7,419 bases of DNA from DATEZO01 sp035255485 (lineage in GTDB: Bacteria; Pseudomonadota; Gammaproteobacteria; Burkholderiales; Burkholderiaceae_D), in contig DATEZO010000055.1 of the NCBI GenBank assembly GCA_035255485.1, positions 1-7,419 of the forward strand, read 5' to 3'. The notes below the pieces were generated by a model, which saw nothing but the letters and a program-made list of their open reading frames with translations, was not told the DNA's origin and made no database searches. The translations under genes were made by a program, and so were the position numbers. Positions 1 to 5,999 of the stretch are shown here, piece by piece (the first letter of the stretch is position 1; each line of letters begins with the position of its first letter).

Positions 1-1458
1 GGATCCTACCGCTGGATATGGGCAACCGGCGCATTCCTGTTTGATGAACAGATGCGGCCGGCACACATGATGGGCGCGCATGTCGATATCACCGAACGCA
101 AGCAGTCCGAGGAAAAAATCCAGTTCCTCGCTTTTCACGACTTGCTGACCGAACTTCCGAACCGCATGTTGGTCCAGGACAGGTTCAATCAGGCTATCGC
201 GTATGCCGACCGTTCGCACTCGAAAGTGGCTTTGCTGTTTCTCGATCTCGACAACTTCAAGACGATCAACGATTCGCTTGGCCACATGATGGGCGACAAC
301 CTCCTCAAGGAAGTCGCCCATCGCCTTATCGAATGCGCGCGCGAGACAGATACCATTAGTCGCCAGGGCGGCGACGAATTCTTGATCCTGTTACCCAGCC
401 TGCCAAATGCCGAGGCGGCCACGCCCGTGCTGGAGAAGCTCATTAACCGCCTGTCCGATCCCTATATCATCGCAGGCAACGAGCTGACCACTTCCGCATC
501 CATTGGTGTGACGTTCTATCCCGATGACGGAAACGACTTTGAGTCCCTGTTAAAGAAATCCGACATCGCCATGTATCGGGCCAAGGAATCAGGGCGCAAC
601 GCTTATCGCTTCTTCGACAATCAGATGAATGTCGATGCTGTCGAAAAACAATTCATCCTCAGTGGCCTGCGCAAGGCATTGGCGCGCAGCGAATTCGAGT
701 TGCATTATCAGCCGCAGATCGATATTACGAGCGGCCAAATAGTCGGGGTCGAGGCGCTGCTCCGCTGGAATCATCCGGAACTCGGCATGATTGCGCCGGG
801 CCGCTTCATTTCAATCGCGGAAGACAGCGGTCTGATCGTGCCGATCGGCGAATGGGTGTTGCGCGAAGCCTGCCGCCAAGCGGCATTCTGGCAAGGATCC
901 GGGGGACCTCCCCTGAACGTCGCGATCAATCTGTCTGCGGTGCAGTTCAAGCGCGGCAATATTGAGCATTCGGTCATCGACGCCCTTGAAGAGTCCGGTG
1001 TGAATCCGGCCCTGATCGAATTGGAGCTCACGGAGTCGATCCTGATTGGCGACACCGAAAAAGTGCTTGAGACCGTACAAAGAATGAAGCGCTTGGGCAT
1101 CAAACTTTCTATCGATGATTTCGGCACGGGTTACTCCAGCCTGTCTTACCTCAAGCGCTTTCAGGTCGACAAGCTCAAGATCGACCAGTCTTTTGTTCGC
1201 AATCTGGACAGCGACGTGGAGAATGCAGCGATTGTGTGCGCCATCATTCAGATGGCGCATAGCCTCGGCCTGACAACGATTGCCGAGGGCGTTGAGGATA
1301 ATGGTGCCTTGGCGCGATTGCGCGACTTCGGTTGCGATGAAGCGCAGGGTTATTATTTTGCGCGCCCCATGCCACGTGATGAATTTTTTGCGTTTAGATC
1401 TCATATGCTAAACGCCACGCAAAGAATTACGCAGAACGTCGGTATTCAAGGAAGGTGA
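1..1458 (+). CDS. PAS-GGDEF-EAL cyclic-di-GMP synthase/phosphodiesterase, 5' end outside window
   Basis: The frame is open from base 1, so 485 C-terminal residues are visible and the start lies upstream. Counting base 1 as residue 1, residues 1-33 are the end of a PAS domain (GSYRW near the start, then DITERK, the usual PAS exit). The diguanylate cyclase domain follows: LTELPNR at 49-55, the metal-binding LDLDNFK at 81-87 and GGDEF at 123-127. An inhibitory I-site RETD lies at 114-117, exactly five residues before GGDEF. The EAL phosphodiesterase domain has EAL 251-253, N310, ELTES 342-346, DDFGTG 372-377, the catalytic Lys in KLKID 391-395, AEGVE 428-432 and QGYYFARP from 449. All expected catalytic residues are present, so both synthesis and hydrolysis of c-di-GMP are possible; in this family one activity often dominates. 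The partial PAS domain suggests signal input. An internal ATG at base 52 is not the true start because PAS sequence continues upstream of it. Confidence 0.96.
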   Translation, partial: GSYRWIWATGAFLFDEQMRPAHMMGAHVDITERKQSEEKIQFLAFHDLLTELPNRMLVQDRFNQAIAYADRSHSKVALLFLDLDNFKTINDSLGHMMGDNLLKEVAHRLIECARETDTISRQGGDEFLILLPSLPNAEAATPVLEKLINRLSDPYIIAGNELTTSASIGVTFYPDDGNDFESLLKKSDIAMYRAKESGRNAYRFFDNQMNVDAVEKQFILSGLRKALARSEFELHYQPQIDITSGQIVGVEALLRWNHPELGMIAPGRFISIAEDSGLIVPIGEWVLREACRQAAFWQGSGGPPLNVAINLSAVQFKRGNIEHSVIDALEESGVNPALIELELTESILIGDTEKVLETVQRMKRLGIKLSIDDFGTGYSSLSYLKRFQVDKLKIDQSFVRNLDSDVENAAIVCAIIQMAHSLGLTTIAEGVEDNGALARLRDFGCDEAQGYYFARPMPRDEFFAFRSHMLNATQRITQNVGIQGR

Positions 1459-1821
1459 CTGGCTCCTTAGGGTCGACAGGCGCATGCCGCGTCCGGTTTA
1501 CGATAGTCGGGAAGGTTGACTATAGCCGGCGGTGGCAGGAATCCATCCGACGGCGGAATCCGGCCACAAGCAACCTCTCACCGGCTCCGTATAGCTGCCA
1601 TTGGATCGGTGGCCTCACGCTGAAACCCGCCAGATAGCATGCCTGAACCGTTCGGCAGAAAGGATATGAAACTGGACGCCGGATTGGGCGCGCGATAAAG
1701 AATGTGTCAAGTTGCCCTGTTGGTGCGGTGAGCCAGAAGCTGGTCCCGCAGTTGCCACCAAATAGGAGCGATGGCAGGATGGGAGACTTTCCTGAAATGC
1801 ACCATTCCGTGTCAATTGCCT
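1459..1821 (+). other. Long non-coding leader with nested inverted repeats
   Basis: About 310-360 bases separate the c-di-GMP enzyme from the next gene. I see no convincing gene here; a 60-codon frame starting at GTG 1455 has no recognisable content. Two competing inverted repeats share one strand. ATAGTC (1503-1508) pairs perfectly with GACTAT (1518-1523). Alternatively CTATA+GCCGG (1520-1529) pairs with CCGGC (1581-1585) and TATAG (1590-1594) around a 4-nt bulge, enclosing GTGGC (1532-1536) with GCCAC (1563-1567). The heptamer GGAATCC is repeated at 1538-1544 and 1555-1561. No U-run follows any stem, so I do not call a terminator. I compared it by eye with the GEMM c-di-GMP riboswitch and did not find its conserved core. 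Confidence 0.4.
1741..1755 (+). promoter_or_regulatory. Possible sigma-54 (-24/-12) promoter
   Basis: TGG at 1741-1743 and TTGC at 1752-1755 give the GG-N10-GC spacing that defines sigma-54 promoters. Between them the match to the consensus is partial: C1746 fits, while the expected C, A and G at three other positions are absent. Transcription would begin near 1766-1768. That suits the signal-peptide start at 1822, with a leader of about 55 nt, and would leave no room for a ribosome site in front of the ATG at 1771. A chance match is quite possible, and no enhancer-binding site was identified. Confidence 0.25.
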
Positions 1822-3210
1822 ATGAAGATCTCGTTTGCCTGCTTTGCGCTGGTATTCATGACCACTGTCGCCACCGGTCAGACGACTGTTATCGCCCCTC
1901 CCACGGAGGCGTTTTCGGCATGCGAAGGCCGCTCCGAAGGGGGGGCTTGCCACTTCGACGCGCCACATGGCCGCGTAACGGGGGAGTGCCGGACAAAGCG
2001 CCAAGGACGTCCGGTGTGCGTCCCTGTCGGTAACCAGGGGAGCAATGTTCTGCGGACGAGGCCGTTGGGGCAAGTTCAAGAAAATACGCCGCGCCGAAAC
2101 AATCGTGGCGATTCGCCCCCACCCTTCGGTGCCATCATTAGCGGCATGAACGCAAGGGCAATTCGCGTCGAATCCCGTGTCCCGGACACCGGTCAAGGCA
2201 GTTGCTTTGACAACAGCGCCATTATTCCGTGCCCGCCGGCCGGCTCGCCCTTCTACGGTCAGGACGGTCATTACGAAGGTGCCGTGCCTGCATACCGCGA
2301 CAATGGGGACGGCACCATCAGTGATCTGGTCACTGGGCTGACATGGCAGAAGAGGCATAACGAAACCCGGCTTGATTATTACGGTGCAGAAGCCGTGTGC
2401 AGAGCACTTACGCTTGGCGGCATGCACGACTGGCGTCTGCCCAATATCAAGGAACTATTCTCGCTGGCTGATTTTCGTGGTTCACAGGGGCGCCGTGCCT
2501 ACATAGATGATCTTTTCGAGTTCCGACAACCGGGTATGGATGTGCTGGCAGGTGACCGTTTCGCTGATACCCATACCCCGCGAATGATGGGACAAACCTG
2601 GTCATCGACCCGTTACACCGGCGTGCACTTTGGGCGCCCTGGTGTCGAGGCTGCATTCTTTTTCAATTTCCTCGATGGTCACATCAAACAGGCGCCCACG
2701 AGCGGGCGCAATCGTCTGTTTTATCGTTGCGTCCGTGGCCCGATATGGGGCGAGAATCGTTTCACCGATCTTGGTCAAGGCATGGTCGAAGATCGTACGA
2801 GTGGTCTCGTTTGGCAGAAGGTCGATGATGGCAAGCCTCGGGATTGGCCCGAGGCGCTGGCTTATTGCCAAAACCTGGAACTTGCTGGGCGACGTGGTTG
2901 GCGGCTGCCCAACGTCAAGGAACTTCAAAGCATCGTCGATTACACCCGGCATTCACCTGCACTGGACGAACGTTTCCTGAAAATGACGGACCCCAAAGGC
3001 TGGTTCTGGAGCAGCACGACTCATGGCGACAATATCCGGCATGCCACCTATGTTTGCTTCGGCCCTTGTACTTCCATCGATGGTGTTGATGTACATGGGG
3101 CCGGAGCTCAGCGCAGCGCCCCGAAAGTAGGAGATCCCTCCAGCTTTGGTTCGCTTGGTGGGCAGCACGATGAGGTCAGAATCAAGAACTATGTCCGTTG
3201 CGTGCGATAG
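1822..3210 (+). CDS. Secreted protein with four-Cys motif and two DUF1566 (Lcl C-terminal) domains
   Basis: From ATG 1822 the product is 462 residues. It opens with a Sec signal peptide (MKISFACFALVF...), with likely cleavage after ATG at residue 19. Next comes a compact motif with Cys at 34, 43, 56 and 66 (ACEGRSEGGAC...GEC...VCVP), a pattern I associate with exported proteobacterial proteins. Two DUF1566/Lcl_C-type repeats follow, about residues 163-305 (GLTWQK, DWRLPNIKEL, WSSTRY, FYRCVRG) and about 317-462 (GLVWQK, GWRLPNVKEL, FWSSTT, YVRCVR). The domain is named after the Legionella collagen-like adhesin and is thought to have a C-type-lectin-like fold, so surface or periplasmic binding is plausible; the ligand is unknown. 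Start choice is uncertain. ATG 1771, in the same frame, has AGGAG only 2 nt upstream, which is too close, and would put 17 extra residues before the signal peptide. ATG 1822 has a good signal peptide but no clear Shine-Dalgarno. Confidence 0.88.
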   Translation: MKISFACFALVFMTTVATGQTTVIAPPTEAFSACEGRSEGGACHFDAPHGRVTGECRTKRQGRPVCVPVGNQGSNVLRTRPLGQVQENTPRRNNRGDSPPPFGAIISGMNARAIRVESRVPDTGQGSCFDNSAIIPCPPAGSPFYGQDGHYEGAVPAYRDNGDGTISDLVTGLTWQKRHNETRLDYYGAEAVCRALTLGGMHDWRLPNIKELFSLADFRGSQGRRAYIDDLFEFRQPGMDVLAGDRFADTHTPRMMGQTWSSTRYTGVHFGRPGVEAAFFFNFLDGHIKQAPTSGRNRLFYRCVRGPIWGENRFTDLGQGMVEDRTSGLVWQKVDDGKPRDWPEALAYCQNLELAGRRGWRLPNVKELQSIVDYTRHSPALDERFLKMTDPKGWFWSSTTHGDNIRHATYVCFGPCTSIDGVDVHGAGAQRSAPKVGDPSSFGSLGGQHDEVRIKNYVRCVR

Positions 3211-3354
3211 CGCGGCTTTACTGCATTTGAGATGTAACCAAGGCAGGCTGGTGTCGGCCAATAATTGTCTTCCATACTCGACGATTGCAGCTATTGGGGC
3301 TGTTCGAACCTTGAGTTAGGATCGTACGGGCCCCTCATTTGATTCTTACCTCCC
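3211..3354 (+). other. Intergenic spacer upstream of exporter, weak promoter-like match
   Basis: This 144-base gap has no gene. A weak sigma-70-like pair, TTGGGG (3294-3299) and TAGGAT (3317-3322) with a 17-base spacer, could serve the exporter, but matches only 3/6 and 4/6 consensus positions. GGGGC (3296-3300) and GCCCC (3330-3334) could pair around it. No terminator was found for the upstream gene. Confidence 0.2.
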
Positions 3355-3978
3355 ATGTACAGCATCCACGATTTTGGCTTTTTCCTTGCGTCCTGCGTCA
3401 TTTTGAACTTGCCCCCTGGCACGGACACTTTCTACATCCTCGGGCGAAGCATCTCGCACGGTCGTAGTGCAGGCGTTGCTTCTGTACTAGGCATATCAAG
3501 CGGTGCAATGGTCCATACCTTTGCTGCGGCTATCGGCTTGTCTGCGGTGCTGGCCGCGTCTGCCACCGCGTTTTGGGCGGTCAAGCTGCTTGGTGCTTCT
3601 TACTTGGTATATCTTGGAGTACGCATGCTGTTGGCCCACCCATCGGCGTCGGCACTGCCAACTGATTTTTCTTCCTCGAATTTCTTTGCTGCCTATCGTC
3701 AAGGGCTACTTACTAATGTCTTGAATCCGAAGGTCGTACTTTTCTTTTTAGCGTTTGTGCCGCAGTTCATTTCCGCCACCAGCAGCAAGTTCCTTGCATT
3801 CATCACGCTGGGAATGTGCTTCGTCATTACCAGCACGCTCTGGTGCTTATGCCTTGTGTGGTTCTCCTCTTTTTTAAGGAGCCGACTGCACGGGGGAAGT
3901 GGCTTTGCAAATGTGCTTAACTGTACAGCGGGAATTCTGTTCATTTTCCTTGGGATACGTCTGGCGGCAAGCAAATAG
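3355..3978 (+). CDS. LysE/RhtB-family amino-acid or metabolite exporter
   Basis: A 207-residue, strongly hydrophobic protein of typical length for the LysE/RhtB translocators, inner-membrane exporters of amino acids and related compounds driven by the ion gradient. The N-terminal helix runs into NLPPGTDTFYILGRS (18-32), the counterpart of the family signature around PGPD, then SHGRSAGVASVLGISSG (34-50) and a second and third helix with GASYLVYLGVRMLL. The second half has the conserved LLTNVLNPKVVLFFLAFVPQF (NPK at 124-126) and two further helices, the last with GILFIFLGIRLA. The signature reads PPGTD rather than the commoner PGPD. Substrate cannot be read from sequence. There is no purine-rich ribosome site before ATG 3355 (the preceding bases are pyrimidine-rich), so translation may be weak or the start may differ. 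Codons are richer in T-ending triplets than those of the flanking genes, suggesting a different origin. Confidence 0.9.
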   Translation: MYSIHDFGFFLASCVILNLPPGTDTFYILGRSISHGRSAGVASVLGISSGAMVHTFAAAIGLSAVLAASATAFWAVKLLGASYLVYLGVRMLLAHPSASALPTDFSSSNFFAAYRQGLLTNVLNPKVVLFFLAFVPQFISATSSKFLAFITLGMCFVITSTLWCLCLVWFSSFLRSRLHGGSGFANVLNCTAGILFIFLGIRLAASK

Positions 3979-4112
3979 ATGTGAAAAGAAGTGTTTTTCC
4001 CTCATGTTGAATGGCTGGATAGGGTCGATTCTGCGAGATTTCTGAATAAATCTGAATGTTTGCTCAAGTCTGTTATCGCCCATTTAAGTAAACCAGCTAA
4101 CGATGGGGTTCC

Positions 4113-4124
4113 TTTCAATTGAAA
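4113..4124. promoter_or_regulatory. 12-bp perfect palindrome before the recombinase (candidate operator)
   Basis: TTTCAATTGAAA is a perfect 12-bp palindrome ending one base before the GGGAGGA ribosome-binding tract at 4126-4132. Its position would let a dimeric repressor, or the recombinase itself, block expression. No cognate regulator is encoded in the window, so the operator role is inferred from symmetry and position only. Confidence 0.3.
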
Positions 4125-4136
4125 TGGGAGGAAGCC

Positions 4137-4763
4137 ATGGAAGCGAACCTTCACCAAACGGCAACGCATATCCCGTGGAAAAAGGGGAAACTGGTCGGCC
4201 AGAAAGCGCCTTTGCGCCTGAAGGAGATCTGGGCTATTCGCATACGGCTGCAGATGGAGCAGCGCACCCGGGATTTAGCGCTGCTCAATCTGGCAATTGA
4301 TAGCAAGTTGCGTGGATGCGATCTGACTGGATTAAAAGTAAGTGACATTGTGCAAGGAAACTGGATACTGCCTCGTGCAATCGTGATGCAGCAGAAGACC
4401 AAGCGCCCCGTCCAGTCTGAAATCACTGAGCAGACGTGCACGTCGTTGGCGTCCTGAATGGAAAAGGCGCACTTGGCCGGCAATCAGTTCTTGTTTCCGC
4501 GCCGGCTTACGAACTCTCCCCACATGTCGACAAGGAAGTACGCACGAATTGTCGAATCCTGGGTGCAGTCGATTGGTCTGGATCCAGCACCGTATGGTAC
4601 TCACACCATGAGGCGGACAAAGGCGACGCTGATTTACCGCAGGACCAAGAACCTGCGTGCGGTGCAGCTTCTGCTGGGGCACACCAAGCTGGAAAGCACC
4701 GTTCGTTATCTTGGGATTGAGGTCGATGACGCGCTTGAGATTGCTGAACAGACCGAGGTTTAG
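4137..4763 (+). pseudogene. Short tyrosine recombinase/integrase interrupted by an in-frame TGA
   Basis: The reading frame spans 208 codons from ATG 4137, which follows GGAGGA by 4 nt; TTG 4119 is an alternative start but would have no ribosome site. It belongs to the small tyrosine recombinases of about 200 residues that lack the usual N-terminal core-binding domain (start region PWKKGKLVGQKAPLRLKEIW). Every catalytic position is present: Arg59 in SKLRGCDL, Lys87 in QQKTKRP, His156 and Arg159 in HTMRR, His182 in LLGHTKL, and the nucleophile Tyr191 in TVRYLGI, nine residues after His182. Codon 107 (4455-4457) is TGA where related proteins carry Trp as I recall them, a one-base change from TGG; the frame continues unshifted after it. 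An ATG directly follows (TGAATG), so re-initiation could yield a 101-residue C-terminal piece from 4458, but that piece lacks Arg59 and Lys87. I read it as a recently inactivated integrase; readthrough or a sequencing error would restore it. Confidence 0.87.
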
Positions 4764-4820
4764 CTAAGGGCCGCCAATTTACAGCGACTTGATTCCTTTT
4801 GAAACAGCTCATGTCAGCTT

Positions 4821-4858
4821 CGTGGACACAAGAGGTCATACCTTGGTTTGTGTCCACG
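4821..4858. repeat. Perfect 11-bp inverted repeat with 16-nt loop
   Basis: CGTGGACACAA (4821-4831) is the exact reverse complement of TTGTGTCCACG (4848-4858). Inside the loop a smaller pair, AGGT (4833-4836) and ACCT (4840-4843), flanks CAT. It starts 57 bases after the recombinase stop. No T-run follows on either strand, so an intrinsic terminator is doubtful. A recombination or protein-binding site beside the recombinase is possible but unproven. Confidence 0.7.
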
Positions 4859-4890
4859 GGCGACCGGCGGCCAACAGGCGTCCTTGCATC

Positions 4891-4918
4891 GGCCAAGAAA
4901 ATCGGCTGCTTTTCGGCC
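4891..4918. repeat. Bulged inverted repeat (GGCC + GAAAA stems)
   Basis: GGCC (4891-4894), an unpaired AA, and GAAAA (4897-4901) can pair with TTTTC (4910-4914) followed by GGCC (4915-4918) around an 8-nt loop. It lies 32 bases after the preceding perfect repeat. Function is not evident. Confidence 0.4.
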
Positions 4919-5058
4919 AGGTTACGGCATTCACAGCCACCCTAATTGCGTCAAAAGTTACCCGATCATTTAATGCTCTTGATGCACACCTCAATAAAGT
5001 TCAGCAGCTCGCCGGTCTTGCTGCCACATCAAGGACGATGGTCACCGGGTTCAGTATC

Positions 5059-5092
5059 TGCCGGGGACATGCGCGTCGTACTGTTCCCGGCA
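5059..5092. repeat. 11-bp inverted repeat with one G-T mismatch, 12-nt loop
   Basis: TGCCGGGGACA (5059-5069) pairs with TGTTCCCGGCA (5082-5092); the only imperfection would be a G-U wobble in RNA. It lies about 120 bases past the end of the leftward operon and has no T-run on either side, so it is not a standard terminator. Confidence 0.55.
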
Positions 5093-5213
5093 CGATGCCA
5101 TGTTCTATATCGATCCAGCAAATTGGTTCTATGACACTCGTCCGAGCTTTCGACCTAAACGGATAACCACTCTGGTTCGTGGGCGACTCACCTCAGCAGG
5201 GCGATCGTTTCTT

Positions 5214-5996
5214 TTATTTCGATTCCAGCGGCAATGGATCAGATTTCAAAGGGGAACATGCGCCCTGCACGTATTCATAGCCAGGCATAGGAAATGGGTA
5301 GGTGTTCCTTTGAAAATCCCATGCCGCTAGCGGAAAGCTTGAAATGATCCCGCCATTGACACCGGTGCAACTGCCCAGGCCGACAAATGGCGTACTCTCT
5401 ACCCGGCACTGACAACTCAAGGGCTTATCCGGATTGGATGGATTCGGATTTTCCGTGCATGGAGCGGCATCGCAGATAGCCCAATATGCATCCCCGGTAT
5501 AGCCAGGCGTTTGTTGATCACACGCGACTGGCTTTTGCTGCAAAAGACTGCACCATCCGCGATAAGAATAGGTGGATACCCATTCATACTTAGTGTTATC
5601 CACTTGATACTGTCTATCCCTGATGGCCGTGCACACAGGAGCTTGGTCGAGATTGCAAGGATGTTCCTTAGTACATTGGGCCAGGGTCAGGCGTTTGGCC
5701 GCAAGATCCTGGATTTCACTTGTCGCAACAATATGTGTTTCATTCACTCTCAAACAGTCACAGTCAGCCTTGTCGCCATTCATTCTGCAGTCGGGAGAGG
5801 CACTGCAGAGGGCGTGCCATCCGGTGCAAGTGACGAAATCCTGAGGTGCATCACTGGCGCTGCTCTGCGTTCTTTCGTCAGCGTGCGCCACGCGTTGCGG
5901 GGTTTTCTCGGGCTCGTTGTGGGCGTGGACGAAATTGAGATGAGCTATCGCCAGGAATACGAACGATTGCAGTACGAAAATTCCAATCCTTTTCAT
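5214..5996 (-). CDS. Secreted cysteine-rich protein of unknown function
   Basis: 260 residues that I do not recognise as a named family. Residues 1-25 form a Sec signal peptide (MKRIGIFVLQ, hydrophobic core, VHA at 23-25 before the predicted cut). All 16 cysteines lie in the mature part, at 57, 64, 70, 79, 81, 108, 114, 122, 149, 159, 175, 180, 195, 197, 210 and 247. That even number suits up to eight disulfides formed in the periplasm or outside the cell. Two segments look alike: WHALC-SASPDC...ADCDCLRV (60-84) and YWAIC-DAAPC...LSCQCRV (171-199), both C-x(2-4)-P-x(0-1)-C followed by C-x-C, so an internal duplication is likely. GAGGTG (6001-6006) lies 4 nt before ATG and overlaps the stop of the upstream hydrolase gene, with only 3 nt between the genes, so the two are almost certainly co-transcribed and perhaps translationally coupled. 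A role as partner, inhibitor or chaperone of that enzyme is a guess. Confidence 0.85.
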   Translation of the reverse strand: MKRIGIFVLQSFVFLAIAHLNFVHAHNEPEKTPQRVAHADERTQSSASDAPQDFVTCTGWHALCSASPDCRMNGDKADCDCLRVNETHIVATSEIQDLAAKRLTLAQCTKEHPCNLDQAPVCTAIRDRQYQVDNTKYEWVSTYSYRGWCSLLQQKPVACDQQTPGYTGDAYWAICDAAPCTENPNPSNPDKPLSCQCRVESTPFVGLGSCTGVNGGIISSFPLAAWDFQRNTYPFPMPGYEYVQGACSPLKSDPLPLESK

Positions 5997-5999
5997 TCT

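Larger units (their letters stand above)
4764..5213. other. 450-base gap without a recognised gene, rich in inverted repeats
   Basis: This lies between the recombinase and the convergent leftward operon. Frames of up to about 125 codons exist on the plus strand (4789-5166, TTG start) but show no family motif, ribosome site or signal peptide. On the minus strand, a frame ending at the stop near 4965 reads GELLNFIEVCIKSIK at its C-terminus and looks somewhat coding, but it carries further in-frame stops upstream and I cannot identify it; it may be a gene relic. Three inverted repeats dominate the stretch and are listed separately. Confidence 0.45.

Noticed and set aside
1..6. BamHI site GGATCC at the first base as a possible cloning junction
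   Set aside because: The bases encode GS of a natural PAS motif (GSYRW) in frame with the rest of the domain, so no junction is implied.
811..1404. 197-codon minus-strand frame
   Set aside because: It lies antisense to the intact EAL domain and has no family motif; it is a shadow of codon bias.
1500..1600. GEMM-type c-di-GMP riboswitch
   Set aside because: The location is attractive, but the conserved GEMM core sequences are not visible; only generic inverted repeats are.
1455..1637. 60-codon frame from GTG overlapping the stop of the c-di-GMP gene
   Set aside because: The GTGA overlap and nearby AAGGAAGG look inviting, but the purine run is too close to the GTG and the product is Arg-rich with no motif.
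1615..2427. 270-codon minus-strand frame
   Set aside because: It overlaps the signal peptide, Cys motif and first DUF1566 domain of the plus-strand gene and shows no features of its own.
3303..3309. TTCGAAC, as in a tRNA T-loop
   Set aside because: The five bases on either side cannot pair as a T-stem, and there is no acceptor, D or anticodon arm nearby.
3979..4000. GAAAA...TTTTTC as a terminator after the exporter
   Set aside because: The stem is short and entirely A-T apart from one pair, too weak for an intrinsic terminator.
4789..5166. 125-codon plus-strand frame after the recombinase
   Set aside because: TTG start without a ribosome site, no recognised motif, and strong inverted repeats run through it.
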